From Candidatus Nitrosopumilus sp. (GTDB lineage Archaea; Thermoproteota; Nitrososphaeria; Nitrososphaerales; Nitrosopumilaceae): a stretch of DNA of 15,510 bases. Numbering within the stretch: position 1 is the stretch's first letter; every line of letters starts with the position of its first letter. Shown piece by piece: positions 7,206 to 13,028 of the stretch. Position numbers and translations under genes: made by a program. The notes below the pieces were generated by a model that worked only from the letters and a program-made list of their open reading frames with translations, ran no database searches and had not been told where the DNA came from. Where the stretch lies: the NCBI GenBank assembly GCA_013002265.1, contig JABDKK010000164.1, positions 1 through 15,510 on the forward strand, in the 5' to 3' direction.

Positions 7206-8816
7206 ATGAACTATCCCTACGGACTCTCACGCAACCCGTATCCTAGCAGTCCTACCCCAACTGAAAAAGACGCCCAAATTCTAGGCGGAACTAGACACAT
7301 CCAGGCCAAAGAATCAATATTGGAATGCATACAGGACCTGTACAGACAATCATCCAAGCGTCAGTCCAACGAAAATGACTTTAGACTAATCACTGTAATC
7401 CAAGATGTCGGGTGTGGAAAAACTCACCTTGCCTTGCACATCAAGGGGCTAAGAATGCGACAAAATATTGAAAGCGCATATGTGGACTTGGCAACTATCT
7501 CGCCTAAAACAAAGGAGAGCCTGTATGATGCAATAATAGCAGGATTCAATCCATCAACATTTGAGGAATTAAGAGAAAAATTCCTAAAAGACATCTGCGA
7601 AAAGGCAGACAAGGGTGACTTGCTAGCCAAAAAAGCCCTAGGCTACAGGTTTGTGGACAAACTGGTAGGAACAACAATTCAGGACAAAACTGATGACATT
7701 TTGAATAACAAAAAAACACATTCAAGTGAGAGCCTGAAAAAATATTTGGCCTCTAACTATACGGCACACGAGTCATTAATCATCCAAAATATCATTAACA
7801 AAACATTTGAACCAATATCAAACCTAGATGAATTTTTAGGAAGACTGTCGGCCATTTCCAAATTCAGTCATAACCTTCTTGGCAAAACTACCGTTTATAC
7901 ATTTGATGAGATGGACGCAGATCCCAGTTCAGCTGAAATTATAAAATCAATAATCAACAGACATATTCCATCTTCTGTTGTAATGCTTATTGCAACTCCA
8001 GATGAATATTCTGAGATACAAGAAACTAATGTATCGCTGTTTGACAGACTAGAAAAGGCAAACTATAAGATTGATCTTGCAGGCTCAAACTCAATAGATG
8101 AACTCTCTGAAATTGCAATAGAATACATAAAACAAAACAAAAAAAGTGAGAGGTTTACCAAAAAACAGCAAAATGACTTGACAGGAAAAATCAGAGTGCT
8201 TTGTGATGAGTTCCCTGATTTTACGAGTGTAAGATCATTGACAAACATCTTGTATCATGCCATGGAAAAATCCTCTCAATTAAATCACGAAGAGATTTCT
8301 GAAGAAGCACTTGATGAAACCATCAAGAACGCATTCCCTGGATTAAAGGTACGTGATAGCATTCTTAATGTTCCAATAGGGCAATTTTTAAAATTGCGAC
8401 TAGAGTCATCAGAAAGCAAATCACAATCAAAGATTAAAGAAGCAATTTCAAATCTTGTCAATTTTGCACATGATACAGGAAAAATAACAAAGCCTGAAAA
8501 CTCAAAACGAATGCTGGATGCAATTTACACTGATCAGTATGGAACAAAGATAGGAATTGCCGTAGTGATGGGCAAGGATCACGCCAAAAATTCCACATCC
8601 ATTGAAAATGTTCTAAAAGCATCTGCCTTTGTAGACAAACTACTGATACTAACAAATACCAACCTTCCAAGAAATCCACAAGCTACAATCATCAACATTG
8701 ATAAAGTAAAGATGGTTGACTTGCTTTACTTTAGTAACAGATACTCTGATAACAAGATCCTAGAACCAGAAAATGAAAAAATTCACACTCTAGCCAAGAC
8801 TATATCAATAATCTAA
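7206..8816 (+). CDS. AAA+-type P-loop ATPase with unassigned C-terminal domain
   Basis: With the ATG at 7206 the protein has 536 residues. It opens with MNYPYGLSRNPYPSSPTPT, like the 'YGL..NPF' lead-in of Cdc6/TniB/ExeA-type ATPases. The Walker A site QDVGCGKT (66-73) keeps GKT but has Gln at the usual first Gly. Walker B is VYTFDEMDAD (230-239) with Asp-Glu at 234-235. A sensor-1-like strand MLIATPDEY (260-268) and SLFDRLEK with Arg281 as a possible Arg finger follow. A helical lid runs to about 380. Residues about 405-515 form a separate alpha/beta module ending in strands GIAVVMG, KLLILTNT and ATIINID, with a layout resembling a restriction-endonuclease fold but without a clear E-x-K. ATP hydrolysis is likely; the role (DNA-related remodelling, defence or regulation) is unknown. 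It stands alone, with no visible nuclease or transposase partner. An upstream GTG (7173) would add 11 residues. Confidence 0.82.
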   Translation: MNYPYGLSRNPYPSSPTPTEKDAQILGGTRHIQAKESILECIQDLYRQSSKRQSNENDFRLITVIQDVGCGKTHLALHIKGLRMRQNIESAYVDLATISPKTKESLYDAIIAGFNPSTFEELREKFLKDICEKADKGDLLAKKALGYRFVDKLVGTTIQDKTDDILNNKKTHSSESLKKYLASNYTAHESLIIQNIINKTFEPISNLDEFLGRLSAISKFSHNLLGKTTVYTFDEMDADPSSAEIIKSIINRHIPSSVVMLIATPDEYSEIQETNVSLFDRLEKANYKIDLAGSNSIDELSEIAIEYIKQNKKSERFTKKQQNDLTGKIRVLCDEFPDFTSVRSLTNILYHAMEKSSQLNHEEISEEALDETIKNAFPGLKVRDSILNVPIGQFLKLRLESSESKSQSKIKEAISNLVNFAHDTGKITKPENSKRMLDAIYTDQYGTKIGIAVVMGKDHAKNSTSIENVLKASAFVDKLLILTNTNLPRNPQATIINIDKVKMVDLLYFSNRYSDNKILEPENEKIHTLAKTISII

Positions 8817-8938
8817 GTTCTCAAAAGGGCTCTATCATATTTGGCATGTCTTAAACAAAAGAACGTCCTGGAATGTAATCAAGGTCATTTTTTCTAGAAA
8901 CCTGATAAATTTTGATTTAATTAGAATATTTTTACTAC

Positions 8939-9178
8939 TTAGATTTCTTTAATTTCTGTAATTGTTCCCTGAACTGAATCCATCTTGATTATTGCCCTCT
9001 TTTCATCCCAGCCAAGTGCAACATACCAGTCTCCTGCATCATCATCATACTTTGTTTCCAAAGTCTTGATGTCTTCCGGCTTGGTATTGTATTTTTTGGC
9101 AATTCCTGAAATTGCAAGTGCCATTGCGTCTTTTTCCTTTTCAAGACGTCTCTTCATTAAACCAATTCCAGGATTCAT
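8939..9178 (-). CDS. Small PepSY-like protein
   Basis: This small soluble protein (79 residues from the ATG at 9176-9178; 86 if the ATG at 9199 is used) has no signal peptide or membrane helix. A basic N-terminal helix containing MKRRLEKEKDAMALAISGIA leads into a segment with the rhythm of a PepSY unit: Ala-rich helix, acidic turn, then GDWYVALGWDEKRAI, IKMDSVQGTITEI, where a strand with Trp is followed by a strand and an 'xD..G.I' turn. PepSY-like domains often bind or inhibit partners, but function is unknown here and the match is by eye. A TATA-like CTATATTA (9201-9208, minus) sits about 26 nt from 9178, which favours the shorter, leaderless form. The opposite-strand frame across this region is a shadow. 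Confidence 0.68.
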   Translation of the reverse strand: MNPGIGLMKRRLEKEKDAMALAISGIAKKYNTKPEDIKTLETKYDDDAGDWYVALGWDEKRAIIKMDSVQGTITEIKEI

Positions 9179-9200
9179 AATACCTGTTAATTTTATCATC

Positions 9201-9208
9201 TAATATAG
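9201..9208 (-). promoter_or_regulatory. TATA-like box of the PepSY-like gene
   Basis: CTATATTA on the minus strand lies only 2 nt from the upstream ATG (9199) but about 26 nt from the second ATG (9178). It therefore decides the start in favour of the second, if it is the real promoter. Confidence 0.45.
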
Positions 9209-9284
9209 TTAATTCAAAAAGTTAGCCATAATGTTGAATTTTTCTAATTCATAGTCTTTACAAGATTTCAAATATCCTTATCAT

Positions 9285-9290
9285 GGTGGA
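9285..9290 (+). promoter_or_regulatory. Ribosome-binding site of the D/H membrane protein
   Basis: GGTGGA ends 6 nt before the ATG at 9297, a reasonable Shine-Dalgarno site. An out-of-frame ATG overlaps it at 9283-9285. Confidence 0.4.
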
Positions 9291-9296
9291 ATCATC

Positions 9297-9890
9297 ATGA
9301 AACTAATCCAAAGAATTTCAAATTCGTCATTTGTAAAACCTAGTTTTCTAGTTTCATTTGTAATTATTCTGGCAGTAATTGGTCCAGTAGTAGTAGTATC
9401 TGCGGGCTTTTGGGATGCAATATCCCATCTACAAAAAGAACCGGAGTTTTTCTGGAGTACATCTCATATTATAGTGTATGCTGGAGTTTCAATGACTGCA
9501 ATAGCTGCAGTTATGGGCTCCATTCTTTTAATCCAAAAATCAGTTCATGGTTCAATAAAGACTGGAATTAAACTCGTAATGGTGGGATCTGTTCTTCAGA
9601 TAGTTTCTGGATTTGGCGATTCATTGTCTCATGAGGTGTTTGGAATTGACGGATTGATATCTTGGTCTCATCAGCCACTTGAATTGGGACTGGTTTTAGC
9701 ATCATTAGGTGGAGTTTTGATATTAAAAAATAGAGAAAACACCAAACTCAGAATTTTGCTGCCCTTCTCAATTGTAACATTTTTGTTCTTTACAACCTGG
9801 CTTATCTTTAACTTGGTTCTAGTTTTTGGACATACGATTCAGTGCATTCCAGTCTATGAGATATTCTCATCAGGCTGCTCTATATTGTAA
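9297..9890 (+). CDS. Polytopic membrane protein with duplicated D-x3-H...H motif
   Basis: Not assigned to a named family. The 197-residue protein has about five hydrophobic helices (roughly 16-38, 57-79, 89-107, 126-144, 153-178). Two related units are visible. The first has GFWDAISH (37-44), then WSTSH ending at His57, then VYAGV. The second has GFGDSLSH (105-112), then SWSH ending at His125, then LELGL. Each thus has Asp and His four apart next to a helix, then a second His at the start of the next helix, 68 residues from its counterpart. Such paired Asp/His residues at membrane ends suggest a metal or proton site; a copper or iron role would be speculation. The 3' end overlaps the convergent p24-like gene by 37 bp. 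Confidence 0.8.
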   Translation: MKLIQRISNSSFVKPSFLVSFVIILAVIGPVVVVSAGFWDAISHLQKEPEFFWSTSHIIVYAGVSMTAIAAVMGSILLIQKSVHGSIKTGIKLVMVGSVLQIVSGFGDSLSHEVFGIDGLISWSHQPLELGLVLASLGGVLILKNRENTKLRILLPFSIVTFLFFTTWLIFNLVLVFGHTIQCIPVYEIFSSGCSIL

Positions 9891-10345
9891 TTTTTTATTT
9901 TAAAAAACGCCATTACAATTACAGTTACTGCCCCAACAAAAATCAAAACCCCAGCTGGAGTCATCTGCTTAGAATTTGTATTTCCAAATTCTACCTGCAA
10001 ATCAATTGGATTTTTTGAAATGTTTGTGATCTTTATAGAATATGTGCCATCCTTGTTAAAATCAAAGTATCCTACTGACATTTTTGTCTGAATGACCTGT
10101 TCTTCAATTACATTATCACTGGTATCCAGAATCTGTGTAAATACCTCCTCTCCTGCAAATTCAGACATGTATACTTTGTAAAATCCAATATCAGACCCTG
10201 CAAATGTAGATTTTAATTCAAACGAGTTTGACTCTTTTAGAATTACATTATCATGAATCTTTTCTGATTCTGCAAATACAAATGCAATCCAAACAGAGCC
10301 AACTACTACTAGTGCAATTCCAATTTTAAATAATGAAATCTTCAT
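9854..10345 (-). CDS. Membrane-anchored beta-domain protein, p24/GOLD-like layout
   Basis: The 163-residue protein has an N-terminal hydrophobic segment (7-25, ending VFAES, a signal peptide or anchor), an exterior domain (about 30-122) with alternating strands, a second membrane helix (129-148) and a short basic tail (FFKIKNYN). The domain contains FTQILDTSDNVIEEQ, then SVGYFDFNKDGTYSIKITN and IDLQVEFG. This order (strand with 'D..g.vi', 'F.f...G.Y.i...N', hydrophobic strand, TM helix, short tail with aromatic/basic residues) is the layout of eukaryotic emp24/p24 GOLD proteins. The resemblance is by eye and may be convergence on a generic beta sandwich. The ATG lies about 27 nt from a TATA-like box just downstream of tRNA-Arg. 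Function unknown; probably a cell-surface protein. Confidence 0.76.
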   Translation of the reverse strand: MKISLFKIGIALVVVGSVWIAFVFAESEKIHDNVILKESNSFELKSTFAGSDIGFYKVYMSEFAGEEVFTQILDTSDNVIEEQVIQTKMSVGYFDFNKDGTYSIKITNISKNPIDLQVEFGNTNSKQMTPAGVLIFVGAVTVIVMAFFKIKNYNIEQPDENIS

Positions 10346-10367
10346 TGTTTGAATGAGAATTTTTTTG

Positions 10368-10376
10368 TCTAATAAG
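10368..10376 (-). promoter_or_regulatory. TATA-like box of the p24-like gene
   Basis: CTTATTAGA on the minus strand is centred about 27 nt upstream of the ATG at 10345. It lies directly after the 3' end of tRNA-Arg, so readthrough from the tRNA is an alternative. Confidence 0.35.
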
Positions 10377-10385
10377 ATAATCTAA

Positions 10386-10460
10386 AGGGCTCGGAGGGCT
10401 TCGATCCCTCGACCTGGCGGTTCGAAGCCGCCCGCACTATCCAGGCTGTGCAACGAGTCC
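10386..10460 (-). tRNA. tRNA-Arg (anticodon UCG)
   Basis: The minus strand folds into a 75-nt cloverleaf. Acceptor arms are GGACTCG and CGAGCCC. The D arm is GCAC/GTGC with loop AGCCTGGATA containing the conserved GG. The anticodon arm is GGCGG/CCGCC with loop CTTCGAA, giving anticodon TCG (plus strand 10423-10425) for CGA and related Arg codons. The variable loop is AGGTC, and the T arm GAGGG/CCCTC has loop ATCGAAG. Oddities are an A3/C70 mismatch in the acceptor stem, A instead of T at position 54 of the T loop, and T as discriminator base. No CCA is encoded and no intron is seen. The plus-strand reading puts a 10-nt loop in the T position and was rejected. A TATA-like element lies 27 nt upstream. 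Confidence 0.9.
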
Positions 10461-10483
10461 AAACAAGTAAGAATTTAACAGGC

Positions 10484-10491
10484 CTAAATAT
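10484..10491. promoter_or_regulatory. TATA-like element shared by tRNA-Arg and aminotransferase
   Basis: CTAAATAT (ATATTTAG on the minus strand) is centred about 27 nt from the 5' end of tRNA-Arg on one side and about 18-24 nt from the aminotransferase TTG/GTG starts on the other. No better box for either direction is seen in the 44-50 nt spacer, although GAATTTAAC (10471-10479) is an alternative for the plus strand. Confidence 0.45.
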
Positions 10492-10504
10492 CTGTCTAGA
10501 TACT

Positions 10505-11686
10505 TTGAAGGTGTCAAAAAAAGTGGCAGGTGTAGAGTATGCAATAAGAGATATTGTTCTTGCTGCAAGAAAAGTACAACAAAACGGAATGCAAGTTGAT
10601 TATCTTAACATCGGTGATCCTGTACAATTCGGATTCCAACCGCCTCAAAATGTACGACAGGCATTCATTGATGCTATTAACAACGGTGAGAATTACTATT
10701 CATCATCTGAAGGATTACTGGAATTACGTCAAGAGATTGCAAAAAAAGAAAATGCCAAAGGTCTCTCAATTGGAGCCGAAGAAATTCTAGTTACTAATGG
10801 AGTTTCTGAAGGGCTAGACATGGTCATATCATCAATTATTGAAGAAGGAGATGAAGTATTACTGCCTGGCCCATACTATCCACCATATGCCTCGTATGTA
10901 AGACTGCATGGAGGAATTCCTGTAGAGTTTGCAGTTGATCTGAATAATTCAACTCCTGAGATTGAGGATATCAAATCCAAAATAACTCCAAAGACTGTCG
11001 CTATTTGCTTGATTAGTCCCAACAATCCAACAGGTGTTGTCTTTAATGAAAAATCTTTAAGGCAACTAGTTGACATTGCAAATCAGAATAATCTGTACAT
11101 TATCTGCGATGAGATTTATGATCAAATTATTTTTGATGAGAAATTTGTGGGAATTGGCAAAGTTGCAGGCGATTCCCCTGTAATTGTTCTAAATGGATTC
11201 TCTAAAGTTCATCTTATGTCTGGTTGGAGAGTTGGCTATATTGCATTTAATCAATCACCACAACTAGATGATTTACGTGAGAATCTCCCAAAACTGGCTA
11301 GAGTAAGAATTGCAACTAGTCTTCCTGTTCAGTATGCTGCATTAGAATCACTATGTGGCCCACAAGATTACATTCATGACTTTGTCTCAGAAGTAAAAGA
11401 GAGAAGAGATCTAGTTGTTAAGCGCCTCAACGAGATGCCGGGTCTGTCTTGTCCTAATCCAAAGGGAGCATTTTATGCATTCCCAAAGATTGAAGACAAA
11501 AAATTTGGAACCGACAAGGAGTTTGTCACCAATTTACTAGAAAAAAAAGGCGTTCTGACCGTTCATGGTTCAGGATTTGGAGAAAAGTATGGCAGTGGAC
11601 ACTTTAGACTGGTGTTTCTTCCAAGTTTGCAAGTATTGGATTCTGCAATGAATAAAATTGAAGACTTTGTTAGTAGTTCCAAATAG
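10505..11686 (+). CDS. PLP-dependent class I/II aminotransferase (alanine/aspartate-type)
   Basis: From TTG 10505 the protein has 393 residues, normal for fold-type I aminotransferases, which exchange amino groups between amino acids and 2-oxo acids in the cytoplasm. Motifs, numbered from this start, are LNIGDP (34-39), SPNNPTG (171-177) with the PLP-contacting Asn, DEIYDQ (202-207) with Asp202 and Tyr205, FSKVHLMSGWRVGY with the Schiff-base Lys234, and HFRLVF with Arg368 for the substrate carboxylate. The set resembles archaeal AlaT/AspC relatives; exact substrates cannot be told. The start is uncertain: the frame is open back to a GTG at 10448, but that lies inside tRNA-Arg and is rejected. 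TTG 10505 or GTG 10511 fit a leaderless transcript. The 3' end overlaps the convergent PPOX gene by 17 bp. Confidence 0.9.
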   Translation: MKVSKKVAGVEYAIRDIVLAARKVQQNGMQVDYLNIGDPVQFGFQPPQNVRQAFIDAINNGENYYSSSEGLLELRQEIAKKENAKGLSIGAEEILVTNGVSEGLDMVISSIIEEGDEVLLPGPYYPPYASYVRLHGGIPVEFAVDLNNSTPEIEDIKSKITPKTVAICLISPNNPTGVVFNEKSLRQLVDIANQNNLYIICDEIYDQIIFDEKFVGIGKVAGDSPVIVLNGFSKVHLMSGWRVGYIAFNQSPQLDDLRENLPKLARVRIATSLPVQYAALESLCGPQDYIHDFVSEVKERRDLVVKRLNEMPGLSCPNPKGAFYAFPKIEDKKFGTDKEFVTNLLEKKGVLTVHGSGFGEKYGSGHFRLVFLPSLQVLDSAMNKIEDFVSSSK

Positions 11687-12071
11687 AATACTTTATTGGA
11701 TCAATCTCAATTATACAATCGGTATCATCTAGCAACTCTATTGCAGATCTATTCTCAAGTGAATCAAAGTATCTTGAAAGAATTTTCTTTGCAATTCTCT
11801 TTACTTTGGAGTTTTCTAAAATTAATTTTGCATCACCTTGCCCCATAACACCATAGATGTCAGGTGCGCTTACTCCTACATCGATGCAAAATGACACTCG
11901 CTTTGATTTTTTTGCATTTTTTGCCTTTGTTGTTTTGGAATTTGTTCCAATGTAGAACTTTTTTGCACTATACAAATACCAGACAGGCACAATATGTGGT
12001 GTCTTGTCTTTGCCAATTGTTGCAAGACGCAATACTTTTTGTGATTTTAAAAACTCATCCCTTTTGTTCAT
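11670..12071 (-). CDS. PPOX-fold flavin/F420-binding protein
   Basis: The 133-residue protein has the split-barrel layout of pyridoxamine-phosphate-oxidase-like proteins: VLRLATIGKDKTPHIVPVWYLY (13-34) forms the first strands, FYIGTNSKTTKAKNAKKSKRVSF (39-61) carries the cluster of Ser/Thr/Lys residues that binds the cofactor phosphate, and the C-terminal strand is CIIEIDPIKYSIWNY. Members use FMN or F420 for redox chemistry or act as cofactor-binding proteins. Its place two genes downstream of the F420:NADP oxidoreductase in the same minus-strand unit favours F420, by inference. Its start overlaps the stop region of the preceding membrane protein by 17 bp, suggesting translational coupling. 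The substrate is unknown. Confidence 0.85.
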   Translation of the reverse strand: MNKRDEFLKSQKVLRLATIGKDKTPHIVPVWYLYSAKKFYIGTNSKTTKAKNAKKSKRVSFCIDVGVSAPDIYGVMGQGDAKLILENSKVKRIAKKILSRYFDSLENRSAIELLDDTDCIIEIDPIKYSIWNY

Positions 12072-12288
12072 GCTTTCTAAACCCCAGTGCTATCATAAAT
12101 AATCCAAATCCAATCATTGCCACTGAAACTTTCTCATTTGTAACCTCTGCATTAAACAAAAAATCTTTAAAAAAATCAACCCCCCAAATTAATAACTGCT
12201 GAACTATTACTATTCCTCCCATGACACAAAACAAAACACCGATTGCTGTAAACCAGTTTTTGCCCCGTCTGTAGTATTCATGACTCAT
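12055..12288 (-). CDS. Small two-helix membrane protein
   Basis: Unrecognised 77-residue protein with two hydrophobic helices (about 13-36, running TAIGVLF...QQLLIWG, and 53-70, VSVAMIGFGLFMIALGF), a basic N-terminus (YYRRGKNW) and a Lys/His-rich C-terminus, so both ends probably face the cytoplasm. It is placed between npdG (18 nt upstream) and the PPOX-fold gene (17-bp overlap downstream), which strongly suggests one transcript. It might anchor a partner at the membrane, but nothing in the sequence shows this. The opposite-strand open frame across 11864-12202 is a low-complexity shadow. Confidence 0.72.
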   Translation of the reverse strand: MSHEYYRRGKNWFTAIGVLFCVMGGIVIVQQLLIWGVDFFKDFLFNAEVTNEKVSVAMIGFGLFMIALGFRKHEQKG

Positions 12289-12306
12289 AATTATTAAAAA
12301 TGCAGA

Positions 12307-12978
12307 CTAGATAATTTTGATTCCAGGATTTTTAATCTTGTTTCTTATCATTGCATTAAGTAACAACGGCGTCGACATTTCTGCAAGATAAGATAACTCT
12401 AGTGGACCCAAGTAAATTGATCTTAATCCTTTGATTTCATTAATCAAAGTATTGACTTTTGCAACAGAGTCTTTATCATCTCCGCAAACAAAAATGTCGT
12501 AATCTAATTCTAAAGTTGGATTTACCAACTTTTTCTCAGAAATTACATGAAATGCTGAAACTATTTTTGATTTGTCTTTCATGTGGTTTGATACAAGTTT
12601 GTATGAGAATGGTTTGTTGTCTTTGATTGAGACGCACTCAAATCCAACATCTGTCTTTGTCATTGGAACAATTGGTGATACGACAACACAACTATCACTA
12701 ACCGCTGGTAATATTCCAGAACAAACAGAATCAATATTCTCATATGGAATTGATAAAATCAAAACATCACTTTCTTTTGCAACAGAAACATTATCCTTTC
12801 CAGAAATACTCCCCTTTATTTCTCCAAATGCTTCTTTTGCAAGGTTTGTATATTCAACTGCTGATTCAGCTGCCCTTGCAGCATCTCTAGAGCCAACAAT
12901 TACATCATGATTCTGAGACCATCTAAGTGCAAACCCTTTACCCATTCCGCCTGTTCCGCCAATTATTCCGATTTTCAT
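12307..12978 (-). CDS. npdG: F420H2:NADP+ oxidoreductase (NADPH-dependent F420 reductase)
   Basis: The 223-residue protein matches the archaeal Fno/NpdG family, which moves hydride between coenzyme F420 and NADP. The N-terminal dinucleotide loop is GGTGGMG (7-13), and strand 2 ends in VGSRD (28-32), where Ser30 and Arg31 would grip the NADP 2'-phosphate. Further family landmarks are SDVLILSIPYENI (69-81), VVSPIVPM (99-106), and VSAFHVIS (140-147) near the active site. The length is typical. It heads a three-gene minus-strand unit with a membrane protein and a PPOX-fold protein, so it likely supplies F420H2 for that partner or for general F420 enzymes. It lies opposite a histidine phosphatase across a 50-nt spacer. 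Confidence 0.92.
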   Translation of the reverse strand: MKIGIIGGTGGMGKGFALRWSQNHDVIVGSRDAARAAESAVEYTNLAKEAFGEIKGSISGKDNVSVAKESDVLILSIPYENIDSVCSGILPAVSDSCVVVSPIVPMTKTDVGFECVSIKDNKPFSYKLVSNHMKDKSKIVSAFHVISEKKLVNPTLELDYDIFVCGDDKDSVAKVNTLINEIKGLRSIYLGPLELSYLAEMSTPLLLNAMIRNKIKNPGIKII

Positions 12979-12996
12979 GATTTCTATCTGATAATC

Positions 12997-13005
12997 TTAT
13001 TATTA
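12997..13005. promoter_or_regulatory. TATA-like element between npdG and the histidine phosphatase
   Basis: TTATTATTA (TAATAATAA on the other strand) lies centrally in the 50-nt divergent spacer, about 23 nt from the npdG ATG and 28 nt from the phosphatase TTG. Both starts could be leaderless from this one AT-rich element. Confidence 0.4.
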
Positions 13006-13028
13006 TCTCTATTTGAATTTCGATCAAG

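Noticed and set aside
8985..9203. Plus-strand frame of 72 codons opposite the PepSY-like gene
   Set aside because: It is Ser/Phe-rich without recognisable motifs, while the minus frame has a well-formed soluble-protein composition and a suitably placed TATA-like box.
10386..10460. tRNA on the plus strand
   Set aside because: The plus strand also forms three hairpins and pairs the acceptor ends with one G-U, but then the 10-nt GG loop falls in the T-arm position and no T loop is present. The minus-strand cloverleaf is correct in every arm length.
10448..10504. N-terminal extension of the aminotransferase back to GTG 10448
   Set aside because: The extension starts inside the tRNA-Arg gene and lies upstream of the likely promoter. 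The conserved aminotransferase sequence begins only around the KVSK-VAGVEYA segment.
11864..12202. Plus-strand frame of 112 codons opposite the PPOX and membrane protein genes
   Set aside because: It is a shadow frame crossing two well-supported minus-strand genes, with no conserved motifs.
12572..12910. Plus-strand frame of 112 codons inside npdG
   Set aside because: It is the complement of a clearly recognised F420:NADP oxidoreductase and shows no domain of its own.
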